A stretch of 44,380 nucleotides of DNA. Source: Prosthecobacter sp. GTDB lineage: Bacteria; Verrucomicrobiota; Verrucomicrobiia; Verrucomicrobiales; Verrucomicrobiaceae. The stretch covers positions 24,038-68,417 of the forward strand of contig NZ_JAQSEA010000052.1 in assembly GCF_029946185.1 (NCBI RefSeq), written 5' to 3'. The position numbers were made by a program, and so were the translations under genes. The notes beneath the pieces are model-generated. The model had not been told where the DNA came from. It saw only the letters and a list, made by a program, of their open reading frames with translations, and searched no databases. Positions 1 to 9,220 of this stretch are shown piece after piece. Every line of letters begins with the position of its first letter. Positions within the stretch are counted from its first letter, which is position 1.

Positions 1-1336
1 GCGTGGCGCAAGCACGCTGCGTGGCAAGCAGCGATCGGTTCGCCTCGATCACATCCAGATAGGGGCTCGTGCCCGCTTCGTAGCGTGCATGCGCGATTTC
101 GGCTGCCTTTTGGGCGCTGTCACGTGCGCGATGCTGCGCCTCCGTCTGTGTGGCAAGATTGCGCAGAGCGGCGAGGGCATTTTCGACATCGCTAAAAGCG
201 ACAAGCACGGACTGCCGGTAATTGGCGAGCGCCTCATCATGCGCGGCACGGCTGCGTTCGGATGCCGCCCGGGTCTTCCCACCGGCCAGCAATGGCACGC
301 TGATGCTGGGCCCGACGTTCCAGTTGAGGCTGCTGACCTCAAAGAGAGTGGCCGTATCTCCGCTGAGATAGCCGCCGTTCCCGATCAATTTGATGCTGGG
401 AAAGAAATTCCCTTTCACGACACCTATCTGCGCGGTGGCGGAGGCCAGTGTGCGCTCGGCAGCAGCCACATCGGGGCGGCGTTCCAGCAGATCGGTGGGC
501 ACTCCGGCGGGAATGCCGGGAGGTGTGGGCAGCAGGCTGGAATTACCCCCTAGCCTGAAGGCGCTGGGATTCGTGCCGGTCAGCAGGGCGATGCCGTTTT
601 CAAGCTGGTCGCGCTGACTCTGCAGCGCGCTCACTTCCGCCTCGGCGGTGGCCACTTCGGTTTCGGCCTGCGCCTGTTCCAATTCGCTGCCTGCGCCGGC
701 CTTGACCCGTGCACGCGCAATGTTCAGCGCCTGCCCACGCAAGCCGACGGCGTCACGCACAGTTTTGAGTTCGCCATCGAGAGCGCGGATGCGGAAGTAA
801 TTCGTGGCCACATCGGCATGCATGCCGAGCAGCACATTTTGCATCAGGCTCGCGGAGGCGGAGGCATCCGCACGCGCGCTTTCCACTTGGCGGCGGATCT
901 TGCCCCACAGATCCAGCTCCCAGGTGAAATCAACCGGTACAGAGTAACTCGGCCCCATATAATGCAGGCCGCCCAGAGGAAAGGGGCTCGGCATGTTGGA
1001 TGAGGTCCGCTGCGAAGTGAAAGCCGAATTGATGTCCGCACTGGGAAAGAAAGCGGCGCGGGCGATGCCTGTGCCGGCACGCGCTTGGTCGAAGCGTGCG
1101 ACCGCAGCCTTCAGCGTTTGATTGTGCGCCGTGGCGCGCTCCATGAGAACGTTCAGCTTCGCATCACCAAACACGCGCCACCAGTCGCCTTTGGGCAGGG
1201 AGTCGAGCGGCCGCGTTTCACGCCACTTGATGGCGGATTTGTAGTTCGGTGGTGCCACCGTGTCAGGACGTTCGTAATTCGGCCCGACCTGAGCAAAAGC
1301 ACTGGTCGTAAGAAGAAGTGAAAAGAGAAGACGCAT
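1..1336 (-). CDS. RND efflux outer membrane factor (TolC/OprM/NodT family), 3' end cut by window edge
   Basis: Reading the minus strand from the ATG at 1336 gives an open frame of 445 codons that leaves the window at position 1. It begins MRLLFSLLLTTSAFAQ, a signal peptide cut by signal peptidase I after AFA. There is no lipobox cysteine, unlike many NodT-type factors. Next come VGPNYERP and later a GDWWRVFGD-type segment, both typical of the family, then long alanine- and glutamate-rich helices in two repeats as in outer-membrane-factor trimers. The start lies 7 bases after the stop of the pump gene, so the two are surely cotranscribed. The product should form the outer-membrane exit duct of the tripartite pump encoded upstream in the operon. 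Only the extreme C terminus is missing. Family call is firm; substrate cannot be read from sequence. Confidence 0.93.
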   Translation of the reverse strand, partial: MRLLFSLLLTTSAFAQVGPNYERPDTVAPPNYKSAIKWRETRPLDSLPKGDWWRVFGDAKLNVLMERATAHNQTLKAAVARFDQARAGTGIARAAFFPSADINSAFTSQRTSSNMPSPFPLGGLHYMGPSYSVPVDFTWELDLWGKIRRQVESARADASASASLMQNVLLGMHADVATNYFRIRALDGELKTVRDAVGLRGQALNIARARVKAGAGSELEQAQAETEVATAEAEVSALQSQRDQLENGIALLTGTNPSAFRLGGNSSLLPTPPGIPAGVPTDLLERRPDVAAAERTLASATAQIGVVKGNFFPSIKLIGNGGYLSGDTATLFEVSSLNWNVGPSISVPLLAGGKTRAASERSRAAHDEALANYRQSVLVAFSDVENALAALRNLATQTEAQHRARDSAQKAAEIAHARYEAGTSPYLDVIEANRSLLATQRACAT

Positions 1337-1343
1337 AACAGGA

Positions 1344-4300
1344 TCAATGAGGGGCTGGAAGAGCGGCGGCGGGAACGGTGGTCTTTTTCTTGTGGCCGAG
1401 CATTGCCAGCACATAGAACACGGGGGTGAAGAACAGACCGAGGAAGGTCACCCCGATCATGCCGGCAAACACGGCGGTGCCCATGGCGCGGCGCATTTCA
1501 GCACCCGCACCGGTGGAGACAACGAGCGGATACACACCGGCGATGAAGGCGATGGAAGTCATCAAAATCGGGCGCAGACGCAGGCGGCAGGCTTCGATGG
1601 CCGCATCAAAAGCACTCAGCCCGTGGTCGAATCTCTCCTTGGCAAACTCCACGATGAGGATGGCATTTTTACAGGCCAGGCCAATCAGCACGATGAAGCC
1701 GATCTGCGTGAAGATGTTGTTGTCACCTCCCGTGATCATCACACCGGCCAGGGCAAACAGCAGGCACAGCGGCACGATCAAAATGATCGCCAGCGGCAGG
1801 CGCAAACTTTCGTACTGCGCAGCCAGCACCATGAAGACGAGCAGGATGCAGAGCGGATAGACAAACATCGCTGTGTTGCCCGCAATGATCTTCTGATACA
1901 CCAGTTCGGTCCATTGGAATTCAAACCCTGGTGGCAACGATTTTGCGAGTTCGGCGATCACCGCCTCTCCCTGCCCCGAGCTGAGCGGCGGTGCGGCGGC
2001 ACCATTCAAATCTGCCGAGAGGTAGCCGTTGTAATGCGTGACGCGGTCGGGCCCAAAGCTTTCGCTCACCTTGATCAGCGATCCGACGGGCACCATCTCA
2101 CCGGCCAAATTGCGTGTTTTCAGACGGGTGATGTCTTTGACGTCATCGCGGAATTGCGGCTCCGCCTGCGCCACCACCTGGTAAGTGCGGCCAAAGCGGT
2201 TGAAGTCGTTCACGTAAAGACTGCCGAGATTGATCTGCAGCGTCTCGAAGAGATTCGCCAGCGGCACGCCCTGCATCTTGGCTTTTTCACGATCCACGTC
2301 AGCTTCCAGCTGTGGCACGTTCACCGTGTAGCCGGAATAAACCTGCATGAGCTTCCCGCTGCCATACGCCGCACCAATGAGCCCCTGCGTGGCCTGATAC
2401 AAAGCCGCATAACCTTGGTCACTGCGGTCCTGGATCATCATCTTGAACCCACCCGTGGTGCCGATGCCATTGACCGGCGGCGGTGATAGCACCAGCACCA
2501 TTGCATCCTGAATGGCCATAAACTTGCCATTCAGCGCACCTGCGATGGCATCGCCCGAAAGCTCAGGCGTCGTGCGATCCTCGAAGTCATCAAGACCCAC
2601 AAACACGATGCCGCTGTTAGGACTGATGCTGAAGCCATGGATCGACAAACCGGGGAAGGCAATCGCGTCCTTCACGCCGGGATGACTCAAAGCAATTTCC
2701 GACATTTTGCGCATCACTTCTTCGGTACGATCCAGCGAGGCACCGTCCGGTAACTGCGCAAAGCCGACGAGGTACTGCTTGTCCTGTGCCGGGACGAAAC
2801 CCGTTGGCACCATCTCGAAGCCTTTCCACGTCGCCCACACGAGTCCGCAGTAGATGACGACCGCGACGAAGCTGAAGCGGATGATGCGCTTAACCATGCC
2901 CACATAAGCGTTTGACGACCACTCAAAGAAGCGGTTAAACGGGCGGAAGAACCAACCCAGCATCGCATCAATGATGCGTGACAGAATATCCTTCTTCGCA
3001 TGATGATCCTTCAGCAGCAGCGCGGAAAGAGCGGGGCTGAGCGTGAGCGAATTGATGGCCGAGATGACCGTCGAGATGGCGATGGTGACGGCGAACTGTT
3101 TATAAAACTGACCGCTGAGTCCGCTGATGAACGCAGTCGGAATAAACACCGCGCAAAGCACCAGTGCTGTGGCGACAATCGGACCTGTCACCTCCGTCAT
3201 CGCCTGCTTGGTGGCTTCAACTGGGTTCAGACCGTTGCGGATGTTACGCTCGACGTTTTCCACCACCACGATGGCGTCATCAACGACGATGCCGATGGCT
3301 AGAACAAGACCGAAGAGCGAGAGATTGTTGATCGAGAAGCCCAGCAGATGCATCACGGCAAAGGTGCCGACCAGTGACACCGGCACAGCGGCGAGCGGAA
3401 TAATCGAAGCACGCCAGGTTTGCAGGAAAATGACCACCACGAGGACGACCAGCAGCAACGCCTCGATGAGCGTGTGAATGACGGCGTCAATGGACTTGTC
3501 CACGAACACAGTCGGATCGTAGGCGATAGCGTAGTCCATGCCTTCGGGAAACTTACCCTTCAGTTCCTCCATCTTCGCACGCACGGATTTTGACAGCTCC
3601 AGGGCATTGGCACCTGGAAGCTGAAACACTGGAATACCGACGGCGCGTTTGTTGTTTAGCAGGCTGCGTAGCGCATACTCGCTTGACCCCATTTCAAGCC
3701 GTGCAACGTCCTTGAGGCGCAGTTTTTCGCCATGCTCGCCGATCTTGACGATGATGTTCTCAAACTCCTGCTCGCTCACCAGACGGCCCTTAGCATTCAC
3801 GGTCAGCTCAAAGGCGATGTCATTTTTCACCGGCTGCTGGCCGATGGCTCCGGCCGCGACCTGCACATTTTGCTCACGGATGGCATTGACGATATCCGAG
3901 GAGGTCAGCCCGCGTGCTGCGGCCTTGTCGGGATCGATCCACACGCGCATCGCATATTCGCCACCGCCAAAGAGCTGCACCTGGCCAACGCCGGGCAGGC
4001 GGGCGATTTCGTCCTTCACGTTGAGCGTGGCGTAGTTGCGCAGGTACAACTGATCGTAACGATCATTCGGCGAGAGCAGATGCACCACCATCGTCAGGTT
4101 CGGCGAGGACTTCACCGTGGTGACCCCAAAGCGTCGCACTTCCTCCGGCAGCTTCGGCAGCACCTGAGCCACACGGTTCTGCACCTGCACCTGCGCGAGG
4201 TCGATGTCCGTGCCCAACTTGAACGTGACGGTGAGCGTCATCACACCATTGGCGGTGCTCTGCGACGACATGTAGAGCATGTTTTCAATGCCGTTGATCG

Positions 4301-4508
4301 TCTGCTCCAATGGCGACGCCACGGTTTCAGCGATTGTCTTGGGATTCGCACCGGGGTAGGTCGCCGTCACGATGACGGTCGGCGGCGCGACTTCCGGGTA
4401 TTCGGAGATCGGTAGTTGGAACAGCGAGATCGTACCGAGGATGAAGATCAGCAGCGACAGCACGCCCGCGAAAATGGGGCGCGTGATGAAGAAACGGGAA
4501 AAGTTCAT
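1344..4508 (-). CDS. HAE1-type RND multidrug efflux permease (AcrB/MexB-like)
   Basis: The 1054-residue length is normal for a hydrophobe/amphiphile RND pump. The N terminus (MNFSRFFITRPIFAGVLS) is the canonical first transmembrane helix. Transmembrane helix 4 carries the proton-relay pair D410-D411 in GIVVDDAIVVVEN. The matching lysine of helix 10 is K947 in GLACKNAILIVEF. Two large periplasmic loops (roughly 40-330 and 560-870) form the porter and docking domains. It sits between the adaptor gene (31-base gap) and the outer membrane factor gene (7-base gap) in a tetR-adaptor-pump-duct operon. The intact relay residues mean it should work as a proton-driven inner-membrane exporter. Substrates are unknown; AcrB/MexB-like relatives export drugs, solvents or bile-like amphiphiles. 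Confidence 0.96.
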   Translation of the reverse strand: MNFSRFFITRPIFAGVLSLLIFILGTISLFQLPISEYPEVAPPTVIVTATYPGANPKTIAETVASPLEQTINGIENMLYMSSQSTANGVMTLTVTFKLGTDIDLAQVQVQNRVAQVLPKLPEEVRRFGVTTVKSSPNLTMVVHLLSPNDRYDQLYLRNYATLNVKDEIARLPGVGQVQLFGGGEYAMRVWIDPDKAAARGLTSSDIVNAIREQNVQVAAGAIGQQPVKNDIAFELTVNAKGRLVSEQEFENIIVKIGEHGEKLRLKDVARLEMGSSEYALRSLLNNKRAVGIPVFQLPGANALELSKSVRAKMEELKGKFPEGMDYAIAYDPTVFVDKSIDAVIHTLIEALLLVVLVVVIFLQTWRASIIPLAAVPVSLVGTFAVMHLLGFSINNLSLFGLVLAIGIVVDDAIVVVENVERNIRNGLNPVEATKQAMTEVTGPIVATALVLCAVFIPTAFISGLSGQFYKQFAVTIAISTVISAINSLTLSPALSALLLKDHHAKKDILSRIIDAMLGWFFRPFNRFFEWSSNAYVGMVKRIIRFSFVAVVIYCGLVWATWKGFEMVPTGFVPAQDKQYLVGFAQLPDGASLDRTEEVMRKMSEIALSHPGVKDAIAFPGLSIHGFSISPNSGIVFVGLDDFEDRTTPELSGDAIAGALNGKFMAIQDAMVLVLSPPPVNGIGTTGGFKMMIQDRSDQGYAALYQATQGLIGAAYGSGKLMQVYSGYTVNVPQLEADVDREKAKMQGVPLANLFETLQINLGSLYVNDFNRFGRTYQVVAQAEPQFRDDVKDITRLKTRNLAGEMVPVGSLIKVSESFGPDRVTHYNGYLSADLNGAAAPPLSSGQGEAVIAELAKSLPPGFEFQWTELVYQKIIAGNTAMFVYPLCILLVFMVLAAQYESLRLPLAIILIVPLCLLFALAGVMITGGDNNIFTQIGFIVLIGLACKNAILIVEFAKERFDHGLSAFDAAIEACRLRLRPILMTSIAFIAGVYPLVVSTGAGAEMRRAMGTAVFAGMIGVTFLGLFFTPVFYVLAMLGHKKKTTVPAAALPAPH

Positions 4509-4539
4509 GGCAGCGTGTGAGGGGTTGTGCGCGATGCCA

Positions 4540-5694
4540 TTACTTGGCCGCCGTTTCCTTCGCCGGAGCAGCAGGAGCCGAAGGCGCGACCGGCATGCCT
4601 GGCTGCGGCAGTCTCGCCATGCCGTTCACGATGATCTTGTCGCCAAACACGAGGCCGCTGCGGATGATGCGCTTGCCGTCGATGGTCGGGCCAATCACCA
4701 CCGGTTTGTAAACCGAGATCGGGGGTGTCTTCGTTTCATCAATGCCGAGCACATACTTGTTCGCCTGATCGGTAAGGATGCTTTTTTCATCAACCAGCAG
4801 CGCCTTGTACTTGCCGGTCATGGGGATGCGGATGCGCGCAAAGAGACCTGGCGTGAGCATGCCGTCGGCGTTCGAAAATTCGGCCCGAAGCACCATGCTG
4901 CCTGTGCTGGCATCGAGGCGGTTGTCGAAGGATTCCACATGGCCCTTGTGGGCAAAATCCGTTTCGTTCGAAAGCTGGAGCTCCACGGGCATGCGACCGT
5001 CGCCATCCATGAGGATCTTCTTGTCGCGCTGCATTGCCTGGATCTTGAGCAGGCTGTTTTCGTCAATGTCCGAGTACACATACACGGGGTCCACCGTCAC
5101 GATGGTCGTGAGCAGCGTCGTTCCTGCAGTGACGAAGTTGCCAGTGGTGGTGATCGCACGGCTGATGCGCCCGCTGATAGGTGCCTTGACTGAGCTGTGT
5201 TCGAACTCAATCTCAGCACTGTGCTGCGCAGCCCTTGCGGCTTCCAGACCGGCCAGCGCCTGCAGGTTCATCGACTCACGCATTTCCGCCTGCTCCGGGG
5301 CGATGGCCTTAGCCGCGAGCAAGGTCTTCACCCGGTCAAACTCGCGCTTCATCGCCTGCGCATTGGCCTCGGCACGCGCCACTTCGGCACCCGTCGCACG
5401 CAGTTTAGTCTCAAACGGGCGCTGGTCGATGGTAAAAAGAACATCCCCTTTGTTGACCAAGGCCCCGGACTGGAAATGGACTTCGGTGATGTAGCCGGAA
5501 ACGCGTGGCTTCAAATCCACCGTCTCCATCGGCTCGACGCGCCCCGTGAACTCCTCCCACTCGACGAGTTCTTTCTGCTCGACCGGTGCGAGTGTCACCG
5601 GGGCCGGAGGCATCTGACCGCCGTGGCCGCCCTCAGGCGGTTTGCCACAGGCAGCGAGGAGCAGGACGAAGGGGAGGAGGGTTTTAAGTTTCAC
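4540..5694 (-). CDS. RND efflux periplasmic adaptor lipoprotein (AcrA/MexA/MexE-like)
   Basis: The 384-residue protein starts MKLKTLLPFVLLLAACGK, a type II signal with lipobox LAAC, so the mature protein is lipidated on Cys16. It then shows the order expected for a membrane-fusion protein: a first lipoyl half (VDLKPRVSGYITEVHFQSG), an alanine/glutamate-rich coiled-coil hairpin at about 115-165, a second lipoyl half (VKAPISGRISR), and beta-barrel and membrane-proximal domains to the end. It links the inner-membrane pump to the outer-membrane duct. It is the first structural gene after the TetR regulator gene, 68 bases downstream of that gene's stop. The proline/alanine/lysine-rich tail after about 365 is probably disordered. 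Confidence 0.95.
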   Translation of the reverse strand: MKLKTLLPFVLLLAACGKPPEGGHGGQMPPAPVTLAPVEQKELVEWEEFTGRVEPMETVDLKPRVSGYITEVHFQSGALVNKGDVLFTIDQRPFETKLRATGAEVARAEANAQAMKREFDRVKTLLAAKAIAPEQAEMRESMNLQALAGLEAARAAQHSAEIEFEHSSVKAPISGRISRAITTTGNFVTAGTTLLTTIVTVDPVYVYSDIDENSLLKIQAMQRDKKILMDGDGRMPVELQLSNETDFAHKGHVESFDNRLDASTGSMVLRAEFSNADGMLTPGLFARIRIPMTGKYKALLVDEKSILTDQANKYVLGIDETKTPPISVYKPVVIGPTIDGKRIIRSGLVFGDKIIVNGMARLPQPGMPVAPSAPAAPAKETAAK

Positions 5695-5762
5695 GAGGCG
5701 CGTTGGTTTTGGGGTATGAAGTTGACCAGTCGGTTAATTTGAAAGCAAAAGAATAAGCAGCA

Positions 5763-6359
5763 TCAGCCCTTGACGCCGAGGATGATCTTGGCTCCGGATT
5801 CGAATTCATCCAGGCGACCAAGGTCATTCCACATGCGGGCGTGGAGCAGCAGCCCCTCGCTGTAAGCAAACACGATCCGTGCCAAAGCCATCGCATCATG
5901 CGTGACGATGCTGCCCTGCGCCTGCGCATCGCGAATGGCGCTCTCATAGTAGCGGATGAACTGGCTCAGGATTTCCTGCAGCGTGTCGCGCAGGCGCTCG
6001 TCCACCGTGCTGACCTCAGCCCCGAGTGAATGGATGGGACAGCCCAGCACCCGCCCGTGCTTTTGAAACAACTCCTCCTGCTCCTGGCGGAAATTGCGGA
6101 AGCAGTTCAAGATGCGCTCCACCGGCGGCACCACGGGCGAAAAGATCTGGTCCAACTCCTTGCGGTGCTCAGTCCAGCCGTGCTCGATCGCAGCGACGGC
6201 CAGTTCAGTTTTAGACTCAAAGAAGTGGTAGAAACTCCCCTTCTTCACCCCGGCCTTGTCGCAGATATGATCCACCGAGGTGCTTCCGTAGCTGCCCGCC
6301 CAGATCAGTTCGATCATGGCGTCAATTAAGCGGTCTTTAGCAGTAGAAGTGCGGCCCAT
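5763..6359 (-). CDS. TetR/AcrR family transcriptional repressor of the efflux operon
   Basis: The protein has 198 residues with a TetR-type helix-turn-helix at about 8-52. The segment STSVDHICDKAGVKKGSFY and the following HFFESKTEL are the family signature. The C-terminal half is the ligand-binding and dimerisation domain (TetR_C-like; LGCPIHSLGAEVS in the middle resembles YxaF/LmrA-type members). It is the promoter-proximal gene of the efflux operon on the same strand, so it probably represses its own transcript and the pump. A dyad overlapping a TTGACT box lies just upstream (6395-6410). The inducer is not deducible. Confidence 0.93.
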   Translation of the reverse strand: MGRTSTAKDRLIDAMIELIWAGSYGSTSVDHICDKAGVKKGSFYHFFESKTELAVAAIEHGWTEHRKELDQIFSPVVPPVERILNCFRNFRQEQEELFQKHGRVLGCPIHSLGAEVSTVDERLRDTLQEILSQFIRYYESAIRDAQAQGSIVTHDAMALARIVFAYSEGLLLHARMWNDLGRLDEFESGAKIILGVKG

Positions 6360-6394
6360 GGGGGTTTCGGTAAAAGTAGCGGAGCCTTAAATTA

Positions 6395-6412
6395 GACTAG
6401 ACGGTCAGTCAA
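6395..6412 (-). promoter_or_regulatory. Candidate promoter/TetR operator for the efflux operon
   Basis: Upstream of tetR the plus strand reads GACTAGACGGTCAGTC (6395-6410), an imperfect dyad with outer arms GACT and AGTC and a matching central C/G. On the minus strand the adjoining TTGACT (6412-6407) resembles a -35 box. A repressor bound to the dyad would cover it. The -10 element is not convincing (TAAGGC at 17-base spacing). Seen: the dyad and the box. Inferred: that it is the operator. Confidence 0.4.
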
Positions 6413-6477
6413 CAATAATTCCACCTCCTTGATTGCCGCCGTCGCCTTCCCTTCCATAGTGTGACATTCCTTCACAC

Positions 6478-7932
6478 ATGACCGACCAAGCCACAGTCCT
6501 GATCGTCGATGACGAAAAGCATACCCGCGATGGCCTGCGCCTCTCGCTGGAGGATGACTTCGACTGCTACGTGGCCTCAAACGCCGCCGAAGCGATGGAA
6601 TATCTCAATCATGACCGCATCGACGTCATGCTCACCGACCTCCGCCTCGGCGAGGACGATGGCATGAAACTGCTTGAAGCTGCCCTGGCGCTGACCAAGC
6701 CGCCCGTCTGCATCATGATGACCGCCTATGGCAGCGTCGATACCGCCGTGGAGGCCATGCGCCGAGGTGCCTACCATTTTGTCACCAAGCCGCTGAACCT
6801 CGACGAGGTGGAGATCCTCATCAAGCGCGCCCTCCGCAGCCGCTCGCTGGAACACGAAAACGTCGCCCTGAAACAGCAGGTCGAGCGCAAATTCTCCATC
6901 GAAGGCATCCTCGGCCAGGCGGAGGTGATGAAGCCCATCATCGACACCATCCAGCAGGTGGCCCCTTCCCGCGCCACCGTGCTCATCGAAGGCGAGAGCG
7001 GCACCGGCAAGGAGCTCGTGGCCCGCGCCATTCACAATCTCAGTGGCCGGCCCAAGGCGAATATCGTCTCCGTGCACTGCGCGGCGCTCTCCCCGCAGAT
7101 CCTCGAAAGCGAGCTCTTCGGCCATGAGAAGGGTGCCTTCACCGGTGCCCAGGAGCGCCGCATCGGCCGCTTTGAGCAGGCCAATGGCGGCACGCTCTTC
7201 CTGGATGAAATCGGCGAGATCGACGCCAGCACCCAGGTGAAGCTGCTGCGCGCCCTCGGAGAGCAGACCATTGAACGCGTCGGCAGCAGCAAGCCCATTT
7301 CAATCGACGTCCGCGTCATCGCCGCCACGAATCGCGACCTCGCCAAGATGGTCGAGGCAGGCACCTTCCGTGAGGATCTTTACTGGCGCTTGCGCGTCGT
7401 CACCATCCAGCTCCCCCCGCTGCGCGCCCGCAAGAGCGACATCTCCGTGCTGGCGGATCACTTCCTCAAGGAACTCGCCAAAGCCAATGGCAAAGCCTAC
7501 AAGCCGCTCGGCGAAGACGCCCTGCCCGCGATGATGAATTACGACTGGCCCGGCAACATCCGCGAACTGCGCTCCGCCATCGAGCACGGCGTGGTCATGA
7601 GCAACAGCAACCGCGTCATGCTCAAGCATCTGCCGTCCTACCTGCTCAATCCCAACGGCCTCGGCATCGGTTTGCGCGCCCCGTCATTGATCGCCGCCAA
7701 GGATGCAGCCAATGCACCCGCAGGAGAAAGCACCGATCCTGCGATCAAGCCAAAGAGCGATCTCGACATCACGGAGGCCGAGCATCAGCTAATCCTCACC
7801 GCACTGCAACGCAGCGGCAACAACCGCACCGTGGCCGCCGAGATGCTCGGCATGAGCCGCCGCACCCTGCAGCGCAAGCTCAAGGACCTCAACATGGTCC
7901 GCACGCACCGTCGCCGCGTCACAACGCCTTAG
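6478..7932 (+). CDS. Sigma54-dependent response regulator, NtrC family
   Basis: The 484-residue protein has three parts. A receiver domain at 5-115 carries the acidic pair D11-D12 and phospho-acceptor D54 in LTDLRLG. An AAA+ sigma54-interaction domain at about 140-375 has Walker A GESGTGKE, the sigma54-contact loop ELFGHEKGAFTGA, Walker B GGTLFLDEIGE and arginine-finger region FREDLYWRL. A Fis-type helix-turn-helix lies at about 430-475 (NRTVAAEMLGMSRRTLQRKL). All motifs needed for ATP-driven activation of sigma54 promoters are present. It is transcribed alone, with no histidine kinase in the window, so its signal is unknown. No Shine-Dalgarno is obvious before the ATG. A terminator-like hairpin lies downstream at 8045-8082. 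Confidence 0.96.
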   Translation: MTDQATVLIVDDEKHTRDGLRLSLEDDFDCYVASNAAEAMEYLNHDRIDVMLTDLRLGEDDGMKLLEAALALTKPPVCIMMTAYGSVDTAVEAMRRGAYHFVTKPLNLDEVEILIKRALRSRSLEHENVALKQQVERKFSIEGILGQAEVMKPIIDTIQQVAPSRATVLIEGESGTGKELVARAIHNLSGRPKANIVSVHCAALSPQILESELFGHEKGAFTGAQERRIGRFEQANGGTLFLDEIGEIDASTQVKLLRALGEQTIERVGSSKPISIDVRVIAATNRDLAKMVEAGTFREDLYWRLRVVTIQLPPLRARKSDISVLADHFLKELAKANGKAYKPLGEDALPAMMNYDWPGNIRELRSAIEHGVVMSNSNRVMLKHLPSYLLNPNGLGIGLRAPSLIAAKDAANAPAGESTDPAIKPKSDLDITEAEHQLILTALQRSGNNRTVAAEMLGMSRRTLQRKLKDLNMVRTHRRRVTTP

Positions 7933-8044
7933 CTGGTTGAAAACTCATCACGGCACATCCGCCCGAAGGAGCAGCAACGATCTAGTCATTGATCACAGAT
8001 TCGAAGCTCGACCTTCGGGAACGGCACACATGAAGTGATCGTCA

Positions 8045-8082
8045 GGCGCGCGGGCCGTCATCGGCCCCACGCCTCTTTTTTT
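8045..8082 (+). terminator. Rho-independent terminator after the NtrC-type gene
   Basis: A stem GGCG..GGGCCG / CGGCCC..CGCC (8045-8073, loop TCAT) is followed directly by TCTTTTTTT (8074-8082). It lies 112 bases after the regulator's stop and just before the convergent queC end, so it can insulate both. Stem and T-run are seen directly. Confidence 0.75.
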
Positions 8083-8091
8083 GCCTCCCGC

Positions 8092-8754
8092 TCAGATTTC
8101 GGTATCGTAAACCGTCGGGTCGTGAAGACCGGCGAGCACAAACGCCTCGATGCGTTCGACACAGGTGCCGCACTTTCCGCAGTGGAAGTCTCCGCCCTTG
8201 TAGCACGACCACGTCTTGCCGTAATCCACCCCCAGGGTGTCCCCGAGTTTGGCGATGCCCGCTTTGTCGCGATGGATAAAAGGTCGCAGCAGTTCGATGC
8301 GTGCATACGTGCCCTCGCGCATCGCCTCTGCCATGCCCTGCATGAAGGGCTCACGGCAGTCAGGATAGATCGTATGATCCCCCGCATGCGCCGCGATGAC
8401 GAGCGCCTGAGCCTCACGGCTTTCCGCCAGACCGCAGGCGATGGAAAGCATGATGCCATTGCGAAACGGCACGACCGTCTTCTTCATGTTTTCGTCCGCG
8501 TAATGTCCCTCGGGGATCGTCCCGCCTGATTTGAGCAGATCGGAGGCGAAGTGCTGGTTCATGAAGCCGAGGTCGATGATGTCATGCGGCAACCCCGCCT
8601 GGGCGCAATGCCATGCAGCCAGCGGGATCTCGCGGTGGTTGTGCTTCGCACCGTAGTCAAAACTCACGGCTCCGACGACCTCGCACTCCTTGCGCGCCCA
8701 GTAGAGCGCCGTCACCGAGTCCATCCCACCGGAGAGCAGCACGATCGTTTTCAT
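8092..8754 (-). CDS. queC: 7-cyano-7-deazaguanine (preQ0) synthase QueC
   Basis: The start is set at MKTIVLLSGGMDS (ATG at 8754), giving 220 residues. The upstream in-frame Met at 8865 lies inside queF and would add a non-homologous extension. The N-terminal SGGMDS is the PP-loop ATP pyrophosphatase motif. The C terminus has the four-cysteine zinc site (CYKGG..CGKCGTC). QueC converts 7-carboxy-7-deazaguanine and ammonia to preQ0 using ATP. Its ATG overlaps the queF stop by 4 bases (8751-8754), so the two are translationally coupled. QueD and QueE are not in the window. Confidence 0.96.
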   Translation of the reverse strand: MKTIVLLSGGMDSVTALYWARKECEVVGAVSFDYGAKHNHREIPLAAWHCAQAGLPHDIIDLGFMNQHFASDLLKSGGTIPEGHYADENMKKTVVPFRNGIMLSIACGLAESREAQALVIAAHAGDHTIYPDCREPFMQGMAEAMREGTYARIELLRPFIHRDKAGIAKLGDTLGVDYGKTWSCYKGGDFHCGKCGTCVERIEAFVLAGLHDPTVYDTEI

Positions 8755-9188
8755 TCGGGCAGGCGCAGGGTTTCTTCGATATCTGGAAAGCGCGCCTCGC
8801 AGGTAAGCTGAATGCCACCCCGAGCGCCAAACTTCCCACGCACCACCACCTGCTTCGGCGCACACGCTTTCACGATGTCATCCAGCACGCGGTTCACAAT
8901 CGCCTCATTGAAGGAGGCGTGATTGCGATACGAGGCCAGATAGAACTTCAGCGACTTCGTTTCCACGCAGGTCTCATCCGGAATGTAGTAAATCTCAAGA
9001 TGCGCCGAATCCGGCTGCCCGGTCACCGGGCAGATCGAGCTGAATTCCGGCGCGCTGAGATGAATGCGATAGTTCCGCCCTGGCGTACGATTTGGGAACG
9101 TCTCCAGCACCGCCACATCCGGCGAGGTGGGGAGACGATTTTCGGAACGTCCTAGCAATGTGAGGTCTTTTTCCTGGCTCATGTCCAT
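8751..9188 (-). CDS. queF: NADPH-dependent 7-cyano-7-deazaguanine reductase QueF (preQ1 synthase)
   Basis: This is a short-type QueF of about 145 residues. The catalytic cysteine is in SSICPVTGQPD with the nearby active-site Asp, followed by the family segment ETKSLKFYLASYRNH. It reduces the nitrile of preQ0 to the aminomethyl group of preQ1, the step right after QueC, whose gene follows with a 4-base overlap. The start is chosen at MDMSQEKD (ATG 9188) because a weak GGGCGGG lies about 8 bases upstream. The ATG at 9182 is equally possible, and the Met at 9218 gives an unlikely extension. An 8-bp inverted repeat sits 33 bases upstream. No preQ1 riboswitch is recognisable in the leader. Confidence 0.95.
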   Translation of the reverse strand: MDMSQEKDLTLLGRSENRLPTSPDVAVLETFPNRTPGRNYRIHLSAPEFSSICPVTGQPDSAHLEIYYIPDETCVETKSLKFYLASYRNHASFNEAIVNRVLDDIVKACAPKQVVVRGKFGARGGIQLTCEARFPDIEETLRLPE

Positions 9189-9220
9189 GCAGAATGCCCG
9201 CCCTAGCTTGGAATGCAACG

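Noticed and set aside
1347-2486. Long plus-strand frame opposite the RND pump gene
   Set aside because: Low-complexity His/Arg/Gln-rich translation antisense to a clearly conserved gene; a shadow of its codon bias. The same holds for long frames opposite the cytochrome/DUF1549, oxidoreductase and other genes.
8755-8865. Upstream Met start for QueC
   Set aside because: It lies inside queF in another frame. QueC proteins start with the PP-loop segment, so the 4-base overlap start is correct.
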